This document shows, one piece after another, positions 52,638-63,468 of a stretch of DNA of 64,000 nt. Positions within the stretch are counted from its first letter, which is position 1. Each line of letters starts with the position of its first letter. Source of the stretch: Thalassotalea euphylliae (GTDB lineage Bacteria; Pseudomonadota; Gammaproteobacteria; Enterobacterales; Alteromonadaceae); the NCBI RefSeq assembly GCF_003390335.1, contig NZ_QUOU01000001.1:2294001-2358000 (forward strand). Reading direction: 5' to 3'. The notes under the pieces were generated by a model. That model did no database searches. It saw only the letters and a list, made by a program, of their open reading frames with translations, and was not told the DNA's origin. Position numbers and translations under genes: made by a program.

Positions 52638-54545
52638 TTATTTTTCATCTAACTCTTGCCACCTGTCGTAAGCAGCTTCGAGCTTTGACTCACTTTCTTG
52701 CAGCTGGTTCAATATTTTCTGAGTTGTTGCTGTGTCTTGGCTAAAGAAGTCTGGTTGATTGACCTGATCTTGCAATTCACCAATTAAAGACTCCAGATTA
52801 TCTATTTCCTCTGGCAAAGCTTCAAGCTCTCTGGCCTCTTTATAAGATAATTTTTTCTTCGCGGTGGGTTTATCCTGCTTTTGTTTTGGTTTTTCAGAGG
52901 CTTGTGCTGGTTTTAATTGCTCCTCATGAGCTTTTCGTTGCGCCGCCTTGTAGGCAAGATATTGATCAACGTCGTCATAACCGCCGACAATTTGTTCAAT
53001 ATGGCCACTGCCATCAAAATACAGACAAGTATTAACACAGTTGTTAACGAAATCGCGATCGTGACTCACTAACACAACCGTACCGTTATAATTGGCGACA
53101 ACTTCTTCTAAAAGCTCTAAAGTTTCAATATCCAAATCATTGGTTGGCTCATCGAGAATTAACAAGTTACTCGGGCGCAAGAATAAACGCGCCAGTAACA
53201 AGCGATTTTTTTCACCACCAGATAATGCTCTTACTGGCGTACGTGCGCGTTTAGGGCTGAATAAGAAATCTTGTAGATAACCCAGTACATGGCGGCTGCG
53301 ACCATTTAACGTGACTTCCTGCTTGCCATCTGCAACGGTATCTTGCACCGTTTTATTCGGGTCAAGCTGTTCACGATGCTGATCAAAATAAGCAATATCT
53401 AAGTTAACGCCAACGCGGACCTTACCTGACGTCGGTTTAAGCTGCTCCATTAATAGCTTAATTAAGGTTGACTTACCTGTACCGTTGGCGCCGATCAGCG
53501 CCAAACGATCGCCTCGGCTGACAAGCAAGTTGAGGTGATTAATCACGCGCTTTTCATCAAATGCAATCGAGGTGTCTTGTGCTTCGAAGACAAGCTTGCC
53601 GGAACGATCGCCACTGGATATTTCAATATCACCTTGCGATTTTAACTCTCGGCGTTGGCTGCGCTCTACACGTAAACGCTCAAGTGCGCGTACTCGCCCT
53701 TCATTACGGGTGCGGCGTGCTTTAATACCTTGACGGATCCAAGCCTCTTCTTCCGCAAGCTTCTTATCGAACAACGCATTTTGCTGTGCTTCTACGTGTA
53801 AATCGTGTTGTTTTTGCTCGACGTACTTATCGTAATCGCCAGGATAGCTAGTTAATTGTCCGCGATCTAAATCAACAATGCGAGTCGATAAACGGCGAAT
53901 AAACGCACGGTCATGGCTAATAAAAACAATAGTACCAGCAAAGTTTTTCAAAAATTGCTCTAACCATAAGACACTGTCTATATCTAAGTGGTTAGTTGGT
54001 TCATCAAGTAGTAATACATCTGGGTTGGTTACCAAGGCCTTGGCTAAGGCAAGCTTTCGAAGCCAACCACCAGAGAGTTGATCAACTGTTTTATCCGCAT
54101 CAAGTGCCAAAGTACTTAACACTTGTTCAATGCGCTGCTCGTCTTGCCAGGCATTCGCCTGCTCTAGTTGCTGCTGTACATTCGCCAACGCATCTAAATT
54201 TTTCTCACTTGGCTGTTCGGCAACCAGGGTGACTAACTGGTGATATTGTTTAATGAGCTCAGCATTGGCATGTAAGCCTTCAGAAACATAATCAAACACC
54301 GTTTTATCGCAGGTTTGCGGGGGATCTTGCTCCAACATGGCGATACGAATATCGTTAGAGAAGGTCAATTGACCATCGTCCAGTTGCTGTCGACCACTGA
54401 CGATTTTTAATAATGAGGATTTGCCAGCACCGTTGCGGCCAACCAGACAAACGCGCTCACCTTGATTAATTCTCAGCTCGGCATCATCAAGAATTTTAGC
54501 GTCGCCAAAAGCGAGCTCAGCATTAGTTATACGGATTAGTTCCAT
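52638..54545 (-). CDS. uup: ABC-F ATPase Uup
   Basis: A 635-residue ABC-F protein, the length of E. coli Uup. Two ATPase domains have Walker A GRNGAGKS and GANGTGKS, ABC signatures LSGGWLRKLALA and LSGGEKNRLLLA, and Walker B LLLDEPTNHLD and LILDEPTNDLD. Between them is the ABC-F linker (RQGIKARRTRNEGRVRALE), and a C-terminal coiled coil (about 560-635) is the Uup-type DNA-binding tail. It acts on ribosomes and affects transposon excision. It lies 20 bases upstream of the DUF3466 gene. Confidence 0.96.
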   Translation of the reverse strand: MELIRITNAELAFGDAKILDDAELRINQGERVCLVGRNGAGKSSLLKIVSGRQQLDDGQLTFSNDIRIAMLEQDPPQTCDKTVFDYVSEGLHANAELIKQYHQLVTLVAEQPSEKNLDALANVQQQLEQANAWQDEQRIEQVLSTLALDADKTVDQLSGGWLRKLALAKALVTNPDVLLLDEPTNHLDIDSVLWLEQFLKNFAGTIVFISHDRAFIRRLSTRIVDLDRGQLTSYPGDYDKYVEQKQHDLHVEAQQNALFDKKLAEEEAWIRQGIKARRTRNEGRVRALERLRVERSQRRELKSQGDIEISSGDRSGKLVFEAQDTSIAFDEKRVINHLNLLVSRGDRLALIGANGTGKSTLIKLLMEQLKPTSGKVRVGVNLDIAYFDQHREQLDPNKTVQDTVADGKQEVTLNGRSRHVLGYLQDFLFSPKRARTPVRALSGGEKNRLLLARLFLRPSNLLILDEPTNDLDIETLELLEEVVANYNGTVVLVSHDRDFVNNCVNTCLYFDGSGHIEQIVGGYDDVDQYLAYKAAQRKAHEEQLKPAQASEKPKQKQDKPTAKKKLSYKEARELEALPEEIDNLESLIGELQDQVNQPDFFSQDTATTQKILNQLQESESKLEAAYDRWQELDEK

Positions 54546-54574
54546 TGGGATATTTACTACTCTATTTCACTACG

Positions 54575-54856
54575 TTAATTAGCGGCTTGGTTACTGGCAT
54601 TAGCGGCTAACGCCAAACCATTGGCAACGAACTCGGTTAGCTGTTTGAGGTTAAAGGGCCAGAATAGCTCTTTACCATCGATATCACGCTGCATTACCGG
54701 AATATGCTGGCCATAGGCTTCAACTAAGTCTTCTTCATCGACTATATCAACCAATGTCAGCATTATTGGCATAGGTAACAGCTGACACAGTGCTAGCGCA
54801 TCTTCACATAAGTGGCAGCCGTCACTGCCGTATAAAATAAATCCATGATCAATCAT
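54575..54856 (-). CDS. Glutaredoxin family protein
   Basis: A 93-residue protein with a thioredoxin fold: FILYGSDGCHLCEDALALC carries the redox CHLC motif, and VDIVDEEDLVEAYGQHIPVMQR contains the cis-proline region. The family (DUF836-type) reduces disulfides or delivers iron-sulfur clusters. The gene lies between uup and rlmKL on the same strand with gaps of 29 and 17 bases; the three are likely co-transcribed. The same trio is common in Alteromonadales. Confidence 0.92.
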   Translation of the reverse strand: MIDHGFILYGSDGCHLCEDALALCQLLPMPIMLTLVDIVDEEDLVEAYGQHIPVMQRDIDGKELFWPFNLKQLTEFVANGLALAANASNQAAN

Positions 54857-54873
54857 GCTATTTTTCCTAGCGC

Positions 54874-57003
54874 TTATATTCGAGTAATCAACCAGCTGTT
54901 ATGAATGTGCTTGTTGCGCGCAAAATCCTTATCACGTGTTTTATCCGTTAGATTTTGTGCTTTTAAACCAAGCTCGCTTAGCGCTTCAACGTCAATTTTA
55001 AAATTACGCTTGTTGTTGGTAAACAGTATCTCGCCATCGTCAGTCAGTGAGCCAAGTGCATCAGTGATCATCGCTATGTGATCACGTTGCACATCAAAGG
55101 CATCATCCATGCGTTTAGAATTTGAAAACGTTGGCGGATCGATAAAAATACGTTGGAATTTGTCGGTGTTCTCTTTTAGCCAATTTAAGCAATCGGCTTG
55201 CACAAATTCATACTTGTGGCTTACCAATTGGTTTAACGCAAAATTTTCCTGCGCCCAATTGAGGTAAGTGTTTGACATATCTACGGTCGTGACTTTTTCA
55301 GCCCCGTGAAGTGCTGCCTGCACCGAAACCGAGCCAGTATAGGCGAACAAGTTAAGTAAACTTTTATCTTTTGCCCATTTCGCAACAATTTGCCTTGTTT
55401 TACGATGGTCAAGGAACAAACCTGTATCAAGGTAATCCCACAAGTTCACTTTGAGCTTGGCGCCGTGCTCGTTGACGACAAGCGCTTGGTTCTTTTTATT
55501 CAGTTTGTTGTACTGGTTACTGCCCTTTTGCTTCTGGCGCGTTTTCAGTACGACTTTACTGGCGTCAATGCCAGTAACTTTAGGCGCCCAAAAGAGCACT
55601 TCTTGTAAACGCTTTGCGACTTTTTCAGCGGCTATTTTAGCTGGCGCAGCGTATTCCTGGATAACGAGGTAATCTTGATAGACATCGACAGCGACATTGT
55701 ATTCAGGAATGTCGGCATCGTAACAACGATAACATTCGATACCTTCTGACTTTATCCAACCTTTGAGGGCTTTTAGGTTTTTCTTTAAACGATTAGCAAA
55801 ATCGGACGGTTGCTGACTTAAATCAACACCGCCGTGTAAACTGTCTTTTGCGAGTTGTTTGTCATCTAAGTCGTAAGTCGCTAACAAACAATCGAGAGGG
55901 CCGTTTTTAAACTTATAGCGCTTGCTCGTCGCCAGTTTTAACAGTGACAACAACTCAGTATTGGCCGTTAAAATAGACACGCGCCAATTGCTGTACTGCT
56001 GTTTTAGCTTGCCACCAAATTCGCCAAATAGCTCGACTAACTCTGGTAATTCACCAATGCGCTCGCCGTATGGCGGGTTAAATAGCATAACGCCTGGTGT
56101 TGAAAATACGTTATTAATTTTACCCGCGTCTTTGCAGCTAAATTCAATAAGATCAGAAATGCCAGCTTTACGGGCGTTTTGTTTCGCGGTGTTGACGACG
56201 CGACTGTCGATGTCGCTTCCGTATACTTTACCAGTGAAGTTGGCAAAATTGTCGATAGATGTTTGGTGAGCCTTGTCAAAGGTTTGCTGCCAGAGGGCAT
56301 CATCATGGCCAAACCAATGTTCAAAGCCCCAAAATTCACGCTCTAAACCCGGTGCTTGTTTGGTCGCTAGGCCAATCGCTTCAATTAACACTGTGCCTGA
56401 ACCACACATAGGATCAACAAGCGGTTTACTTGTGTCTTCTAGCCAGCCAGAGCGCATCACCATGGCAGCGGCCAGATTCTCTTTTAACGGCGCCGCGCCG
56501 CTGTCTTTGCGGTAACCACGTTGGAATAAGCCTCGGCCAGAGAAGTCTAGGTAAAAGCTGACTTGCCCTTTGAGTAAACGTGCTTGGATGCGAATATCAG
56601 GATCTTGTTTACTGACCGATGGGCGCTCTAAATCATTTTCTCTAAAATAATCAACAATGGCGTCTTTTACTGTTAAGCCACCAAATTGACTGTTGCGAAT
56701 TTCTCGGCTCTTGCCAACAAAATCAATCGCAAACGAATGCTCAGGTGCAAAGCAGTCATCCCACTCCACCGATTTTGCCGCTTGATAAAGTGCATCTTTG
56801 TTTTGTGCATCGCCTTCGCTCAGTTTTAGCAAGACTCGGCTCGCTAAACGCGTCCACAAACAAATTTGGTAAGCCTGTGCTAGCTCGGCAGTAAAATAAA
56901 CCCCCTCTGGCTTTTGCACCACGTTGCTTCCACCTAATTGCTGGATCTCGTCCACCAATAAAATTTCAATACCCGGAGAAGTTAACGCTAAAAATTGATA
57001 CAT
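54874..57003 (-). CDS. rlmL: Bifunctional 23S rRNA methyltransferase RlmKL
   Basis: A 709-residue protein (E. coli RlmKL has 702). It has an N-terminal THUMP domain (about 50-160), a methyltransferase domain for G2445 (DPMCGSGTVLIEA, FNPPYGERIGE) and a C-terminal domain for G2069 (NLFAYTGSVSVQAALHGA, RIFIDPPTFSNSKR). Both modify 23S rRNA with SAM. The start MYQFLALTSPGIEILLVDEI is family-like. The promoter lies in the 170 bases before the IS256 copy. Confidence 0.96.
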   Translation of the reverse strand: MYQFLALTSPGIEILLVDEIQQLGGSNVVQKPEGVYFTAELAQAYQICLWTRLASRVLLKLSEGDAQNKDALYQAAKSVEWDDCFAPEHSFAIDFVGKSREIRNSQFGGLTVKDAIVDYFRENDLERPSVSKQDPDIRIQARLLKGQVSFYLDFSGRGLFQRGYRKDSGAAPLKENLAAAMVMRSGWLEDTSKPLVDPMCGSGTVLIEAIGLATKQAPGLEREFWGFEHWFGHDDALWQQTFDKAHQTSIDNFANFTGKVYGSDIDSRVVNTAKQNARKAGISDLIEFSCKDAGKINNVFSTPGVMLFNPPYGERIGELPELVELFGEFGGKLKQQYSNWRVSILTANTELLSLLKLATSKRYKFKNGPLDCLLATYDLDDKQLAKDSLHGGVDLSQQPSDFANRLKKNLKALKGWIKSEGIECYRCYDADIPEYNVAVDVYQDYLVIQEYAAPAKIAAEKVAKRLQEVLFWAPKVTGIDASKVVLKTRQKQKGSNQYNKLNKKNQALVVNEHGAKLKVNLWDYLDTGLFLDHRKTRQIVAKWAKDKSLLNLFAYTGSVSVQAALHGAEKVTTVDMSNTYLNWAQENFALNQLVSHKYEFVQADCLNWLKENTDKFQRIFIDPPTFSNSKRMDDAFDVQRDHIAMITDALGSLTDDGEILFTNNKRNFKIDVEALSELGLKAQNLTDKTRDKDFARNKHIHNSWLITRI

Positions 57004-57175
57004 AAGAAAAGCCTGGAGATAAAAGTGGCGGCAATTATAAACAAACTGGGTAAGCTGCGATAGTTACTTAGCTAAATACCTGAGTAAGTATTTGTGTGGA
57101 TGATTGAGTTCAATAGCTTCTGTTAGCCAAGTTGGTTTATTTAACGCCACAAGGTGCAATAATTAAGCAAACAAC

Positions 57176-58500
57176 ACTTTTTCGACTCTGTAACTAAATC
57201 TGTGTAACTGCCTATTATTAATACCCATATAGGGTTTAGGATAGGTAGTTATGAACAAGAAAGAACTTGAAGTCTTTGCCAAGCAAGCGGCTAAATCCAT
57301 CAAAACGGAAGCAGATTTAACGAACTTTCGTAAAATGCTTACCAAGGTAACGGTTGAAGCTGCGCTTAATGCGGAGCTGGATGAACACCTTGGTTATGTT
57401 CGTCATGAGCAATCCATCAACGATAATTCACGCAATGGCTATTCGCCCAAAACTATACGAACAGAAGATGGCGAGATTGATTTAGATACACCTCGTGATA
57501 GAGATTCTAGTTTTGAGCCTCAACTGGTTAAAAAGAATCAAACCCGCTTTACGTCAATGGATGACAAGATTTTATATCTGTATTCCAAAGGCATGACGAC
57601 TCGTGAAATCGTGTCCACATTCAAGGAAATGTACGATGCAGATGTTTCACCAACACTGATTTCTCGTGTGACTGATGCGGTTATCGCTCAAGTCGTCGAG
57701 TGGCAAGCCAGGCCGCTTGATGCTGTTTACCCAATCGTCTATCTCGACTGCTTGGTTGTAAAAATACGCCAAGATAAGCAAGTCATCAACAAAGCCATTT
57801 ACTTAGCCTTAGGCGTGAATATCGAAGGCCATAAAGAACTTCTAGGTATGTGGATATCAGAAAACGAAGGCGCGAAGTTCTGGCTTAACGTATTAACGGA
57901 GCTTCAAAACCGTGGCGTCAAAGATATCCTTATCGCCTGTGTCGATGGCCTTAAAGGTTTCCCTGATGCAATTAATACCGTTTATCCTGACACACAAATT
58001 CAGCTTTGTATTGTTCATATGGTGCGTAATTCATTGAAGTTTGTGCCGTGGAAAGACTACAAAGCCATCACGGCTGATTTAAAGCGCATATACCAATCGG
58101 TAACTGAAGATGAAGCCTTAATGGCCTTAGAGCAGTTTGAGCAACGCTGGGACAGTAAATATCCCAATATCTCTCGCTCATGGCGAAATAACTGGCAAAA
58201 CGTTAGTACCATCTTCAATTACCCTGAAGATATCAGAAAAGCTATTTACACCACCAACGCTATTGAATCGCTGAACTCAGTTATACGTAAAGCCATTAAG
58301 AAACGTAAGCTGTTCCCACATGACGATTCGGCGAAAAAGGTGGTTTACTTAGCTATTGAGCAGGCATCTAAAAAATGGACGATGCCGATAAGAAATTGGA
58401 AATCGGCCTTAAATCGATTTATGATCGAATTCGAAGACCGATTAAAAGATGTTATTTAAAACTGGCAGTTACACAAAATGTGTTACAGGGTCACTTTTTC
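57176..58500. mobile_element. IS256-family insertion sequence with 8-bp target duplication
   Basis: The element spans 57184-58492 (1,309 bp). Its ends are related inverted repeats: GACTCTGTAAC...TGTGTAACTGCC on the left (57184-57212) and the reverse complement GACCCTGTAAC...TGTGTAACTGCC on the right (58464-58492). Both sides are bordered by the identical octamer ACTTTTTC (57176-57183 and 58493-58500), the expected IS256 target duplication. The intact ends indicate a recent insertion. Confidence 0.95.
57251..58459 (+). CDS. IS256-family transposase
   Basis: A 402-residue Mutator/IS256-type transposase. The N-terminus (MNKKELEVFAKQAAKSIKTE) and FRKMLTKVTVEAALNAELDEHLGY are typical, and the DDE catalytic residues lie in YPIVYLDCLVVKIR, ACVDGLKGFPDAI and TTNAIESLNSVIRK (glutamate after NAI). 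The frame is complete, so the element may be active. It has an ATG with a weak ribosome-binding site and is driven from within the left end. Confidence 0.95.
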   Translation: MNKKELEVFAKQAAKSIKTEADLTNFRKMLTKVTVEAALNAELDEHLGYVRHEQSINDNSRNGYSPKTIRTEDGEIDLDTPRDRDSSFEPQLVKKNQTRFTSMDDKILYLYSKGMTTREIVSTFKEMYDADVSPTLISRVTDAVIAQVVEWQARPLDAVYPIVYLDCLVVKIRQDKQVINKAIYLALGVNIEGHKELLGMWISENEGAKFWLNVLTELQNRGVKDILIACVDGLKGFPDAINTVYPDTQIQLCIVHMVRNSLKFVPWKDYKAITADLKRIYQSVTEDEALMALEQFEQRWDSKYPNISRSWRNNWQNVSTIFNYPEDIRKAIYTTNAIESLNSVIRKAIKKRKLFPHDDSAKKVVYLAIEQASKKWTMPIRNWKSALNRFMIEFEDRLKDVI

Positions 58501-58629
58501 TCATAAAACTAGTTGCAAATTCTTTTCACACTCCTTAACATACGCATCGCTTCGAAAGACAAGCCGCTTTATTTAGCTCGCTTGTTAAGGTCGTCGGTAA
58601 CCGACCTCTTAAATCGTTACAATACTTGG
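58501..58629. promoter_or_regulatory. Upstream region of tRNA-fMet
   Basis: These 129 bases contain a GGTCG-TCGGTAAC-CGACC palindrome (about 58589-58605) and a -10-like TACAAT at 58618-58623. A matching -35 is unclear. The tRNA promoter must lie here, downstream of the IS insertion. Confidence 0.45.
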
Positions 58630-60332
<1,703 letters not shown>

Positions 60333-60336
<4 letters not shown>

Positions 60337-61154
60337 CTCCAGCCGGACACTTTTCTAAAAGAATTTTCATACTCTACTGGTGACAGATCACTATTAGCTG
60401 AATGCAGTCTTTCTAAGTTGTAATACTTCATATAATCGACAACATCATTTTTCATATGCTCACGCGTAGGTTGAGCCACTTTAAGTAACCAATCATGTTT
60501 CAAACTGCCAAAGAACCTCTCCACTACTGCGTTATCCCAACAGGCTCCCACATCACCCATACTCGCTCGAATACCAAATTGTTCGAGCAGCTGACGGTAA
60601 CGCTTACTGGTGTATTGAGAGCCTCGGTCAGAGTGGAATATTAAGCCTTTAGCTGGTTTTCTCAGGTTATAAGCCCTAATCATGGCTTTCATCACTAAGT
60701 CAGTCGTCATACGTTTATCTATATGCCAACCAACAATGCGTCGAGAATATAAATCCATCACAACAGCAAGATACATCCAACCTTCGCCTGTTTTTAAATA
60801 AGTCACATCACCAGCCCAAATCTGATTTGGCCCCAACGGATTAAAGTTCTGATTAAGCAAATTATCTGCAACTGCATCAGCATGCTTACGCTTCGTTGTT
60901 ACCTTGTAGGCAACTCGCTGCTTTACTTTTAGGTTTAACGCTTCCATGAGCTTTCGAGTTCTGTGCTTACCAATTTCAAAGCCTTCTTTGCGTAAGTTTT
61001 TATGTAGCTCGCGATAGCCCAAGCTTTCACGACTGCGTTTAAACAGCGCTTTAGCTCGCCGATATAAATGAAGCTCTTCTGCCGTAATTAACTTGGCTGG
61101 CCGTTTGAGCCATGCATAGTAAGCAGAGCGACTGACTTGCATCACAGCACACAT
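60333..61154 (-). CDS. IS3-family transposase OrfB
   Basis: A 273-residue catalytic subunit of an IS3-family transposase. DDE residues are in IWAGDVTYLKTGEGW, LIFHSDRGSQYTS and MGDVGACWDNAVVERFFGSLK. The region before the first listed codon is also open, in the -1 frame relative to orfA, so the active product is the OrfAB fusion made by frameshifting. Two relics elsewhere in the window (17523-17692 and 49400-49500) are related copies. Confidence 0.95.
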
Positions 61155-61201
61155 CTTGCGGACGTCATGAGCCTGACTATTGGCTTTGACGAACTCGTAC
61201 T

Positions 61202-61489
61202 TTACTTCATTTCTTTCGCAAAGAAGGCGCTTGCCTTTTTTAAGATCTCTTTCTCCACTTTGAGTTCTTTAACTTCTTTTCTCAGTCGTTTTAGCTCTGC
61301 TCGTTCACCTTCACTTAACGCATTGCCAGCTTGTTGTTGTTCAAGTTTCGCTTTCCAGTTATAAATGAGTTTAGTTGTAATTCCCAAAGAGGCTGCGGCT
61401 TGTGAGACCGTATAGCCTTGCTCAGTCACTAAAGCTACAGCTTCTTGTTTAAATTCGGTTGTATAGGTTTTGTTTTTTCGTTTTGTCAT
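61202..61489 (-). CDS. IS3-family OrfA (helix-turn-helix)
   Basis: A 95-residue OrfA with the classical start TKRKNKTYTTEFKQEAVALV, a helix-turn-helix (VSQAAASLGITTKLIYNW) and a leucine zipper (ELKRLRKEVKELKVEKEIL). It binds the element ends. Its 3' end carries the slippery site for -1 frameshifting into OrfB. Confidence 0.95.
   Translation of the reverse strand: MTKRKNKTYTTEFKQEAVALVTEQGYTVSQAAASLGITTKLIYNWKAKLEQQQAGNALSEGERAELKRLRKEVKELKVEKEILKKASAFFAKEMK
61235..61241 (-). promoter_or_regulatory. Programmed -1 frameshift slippery site of IS3
   Basis: A AAA AAG is read on the minus strand near the end of orfA (codons TTA AAA AAG GCA). After a -1 shift the frame continues without a stop as GKRLLCERNEVKYEFVK into OrfB, the usual IS3 arrangement. 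Confidence 0.85.
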
Positions 61490-61563
61490 TTAACACCTCA
61501 ATATTGGAACATTGTCCTTTATTAAAGTGTCCGGCTCAATTAAACCAGTTCAAGTTTATGACA

Positions 61564-62130
61564 TTAAAGTAACGCGTCCAATTGCTGAAGTATGGTAAGG
61601 CCAAGCATGATCAATCCGATGCAGAAAAAGCCTGCGCCAAAGGCTCGTTGATTACGCCCGCTGATTTTGTCAAAGGCGTTACCTTCATAAAGGTTTTTAG
61701 CCATGCCATGTGTAAAGAATATCACTGCAAAACACAAAGCCGTAACAGGGATAAAAATGGCTAACCCTTCTAATGACCATGTGGCAACGCTGTGCACGAA
61801 AGAGACTGAAACAGCGGTAAAGTAAAGTGCACTGAGCAGTATTATTGATAATTTTGCAAAATAAGCGGTAGCTTTATGTAACACGCGCTTTTCATTCAAT
61901 AGCATCAGGGATGCGCCGTAACAGATCACGGTGCAAGAGACCGCAATAAAGGCGCTCAAGAATGCGACATGCTCCTTAATCACATCATTTGAAAAAGTTT
62001 GTAAATCTCCTGCCGTAACATAGGAAATTACAGCAAATACAAAAGTAATCGGCACAACATAATAACCGACATCAACCATTGATTTTAACAGAGCATTATA
62101 TGACCTGTTTTCTGGCGTGTGAAATTTCAT
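61564..62130 (-). CDS. Four-helix integral membrane protein, unknown function
   Basis: A 188-residue protein. The start at 62130 (MKFHTPENRSYN) has GAGG six bases upstream; an in-frame start 17 codons earlier is less likely. Four hydrophobic segments are visible: VVPITFVFAVISYVTA, AFLSAFIAVSCTVICYGASL, LSIILLSALYFTAVSVSF, AIFIPVTALCFAVIFF, with a fifth near the C-terminus (FGAGFFCIGLIMLGLTIL). I do not recognise the family. It lies between IS3 and IS30, so it may be cargo of the disrupted element. Confidence 0.7.
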   Translation of the reverse strand: MKFHTPENRSYNALLKSMVDVGYYVVPITFVFAVISYVTAGDLQTFSNDVIKEHVAFLSAFIAVSCTVICYGASLMLLNEKRVLHKATAYFAKLSIILLSALYFTAVSVSFVHSVATWSLEGLAIFIPVTALCFAVIFFTHGMAKNLYEGNAFDKISGRNQRAFGAGFFCIGLIMLGLTILQQLDALL

Positions 62131-62182
62131 AAATAACCTCTTTGGGCACAAAAAATAAACCAATAGGTTACTTGAATTCAAC

Positions 62183-63242
62183 TAATAAGTGCAATCGTTT
62201 ATGCAGCCACTAATTTCTCTGGCTGACCGGTAAATAATTCATAAGGTGTTTTATAACCTCTTGTCTTTCTTGGGCGGTGATTGAGCTTATCAACTGCCGC
62301 CTGAATTTCTTCTTCACTAAGCGCCATAAAGTCTGTGCCTTTGGGAAAGTAACGTCGCAGTAAACCGTTAGTATTCTCATTGATACCTCGCTCCCACGAA
62401 GCGTAAGGGTGGGCGAAGTACACATCCGCTTCTAGCGCTTGAGCAATTCGCTCATGTTGAGCAAATTCTTTACCATTATCGAAGGTAATCGTCAGTACCT
62501 TTTCTTTGAGTGGCATAACACTATCAATGATAGCGTCTGCTGTAATATCAGCATGTTTGCTCTCAATACGCCTAACAACGGTATAAAGTGTCTTTCGCTC
62601 AACCAGTGTGACAAAGGCGTGTTGGCGCCCTTTTCCTATAACAGTATCACCTTCCCAATCACCAAGACGAGATTTTGTGTCAACTACCGCTGGGCGTTCA
62701 TCAATACCGACACGGTTCACAAGTTGGCCACGCTTACTATAGCGGCCATAGCGTTTTTGGTATTTTTTACCTGCTCTGGTGAGAGATTTATACAGTTGAC
62801 CACCTTGGGCTTTATCCTGATAAATATAGCGGTAAATACTCTCATGGTGCAGGGAAAGCTTTTCTTCTAATTTAATCCGTCCAGTAATTTGCTCTGGGCT
62901 AAAGTCTTGCTCAAGCAACCACTTAATCCAACCTTGGACCTGCTCTGTGATTTTGACTGACTTAGTAGCCGATTGACGTCTTTGTTTAGCCAATTGGTGA
63001 GCTTGTTTTGGTCGATAGCCCCTCAATCCTTTATTGCGTCGTATCTCGCGTGAAATGGATGACGGACTGCGCTCTAAAATTTCAGCTATCTCTTTTTGAC
63101 TATGTTTTGCTTTTAACAAAGCGTAAATCTGGTATCGTTCAGCTTGTGTCAGCTGTTTGTAGTTCATAAGGCTATTTCCTTTGGCGAGAAAGTAGCCGAA
63201 CTATAACAGCTGGCCACCTAACCTGAGAAATTGCACTTATTA
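62183..63242 (-). mobile_element. IS30-family insertion sequence
   Basis: The terminal 13-mer TAATAAGTGCAAT (62183-62195) is exactly repeated in inverse orientation at 63230-63242, bounding a 1,060-bp element that encodes one IS30-type transposase. An unambiguous target duplication was not found. Outside the terminal 13 bases the ends diverge (TCGTTTATGCAGCC against TTCTCAGGTTAGG). Confidence 0.88.
62199..63167 (-). CDS. IS30-family transposase
   Basis: A 322-residue complete transposase. An N-terminal helix-turn-helix (YKQLTQAERYQIYALLKAKH, then EIAEILERSPSSISREIRRN) is followed by a DDE domain: LGDWEGDTVIGKG, ITFDNGKEFAQHE and SWERGINENTNGLLRRYFPK. The C-terminus TRGYKTPYELF is typical. 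It seems intact. Confidence 0.96.
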   Translation of the reverse strand: MNYKQLTQAERYQIYALLKAKHSQKEIAEILERSPSSISREIRRNKGLRGYRPKQAHQLAKQRRQSATKSVKITEQVQGWIKWLLEQDFSPEQITGRIKLEEKLSLHHESIYRYIYQDKAQGGQLYKSLTRAGKKYQKRYGRYSKRGQLVNRVGIDERPAVVDTKSRLGDWEGDTVIGKGRQHAFVTLVERKTLYTVVRRIESKHADITADAIIDSVMPLKEKVLTITFDNGKEFAQHERIAQALEADVYFAHPYASWERGINENTNGLLRRYFPKGTDFMALSEEEIQAAVDKLNHRPRKTRGYKTPYELFTGQPEKLVAA

Positions 63243-63468
63243 TGCGAATCTAAGTTACGTTTAAATAACTGTAACCGCATAAAGTTAATGTAAGGGCAAT
63301 TTTCCGGATTTGCCTAATACATACAGTTTCGGCTTAACAGTAATATTGTGTAAAAAGAGGGCGATCTTTTTGCTAAAAATCAAGAAAAGTAAAGACTTCA
63401 AGCTGCGCTAGAACCTTGGCAACTTTTCTGATTTTGTCGTTATAATTTTTCATTAAGCATTTATATAG
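63243..63468. other. Intergenic region after the IS30 copy
   Basis: No gene is seen in these 226 bases. A GGCAA-(TTTTCCGGA)-TTTGCC partial palindrome lies near 63296, and the sequence is AT-rich. The end of the Imm11-like gene's transcript would lie here. Confidence 0.4.

Noticed and set aside
57163..57345. Minus-strand 60-codon frame at the IS256 left end
   Set aside because: Antisense of the transposase start and terminal repeat.
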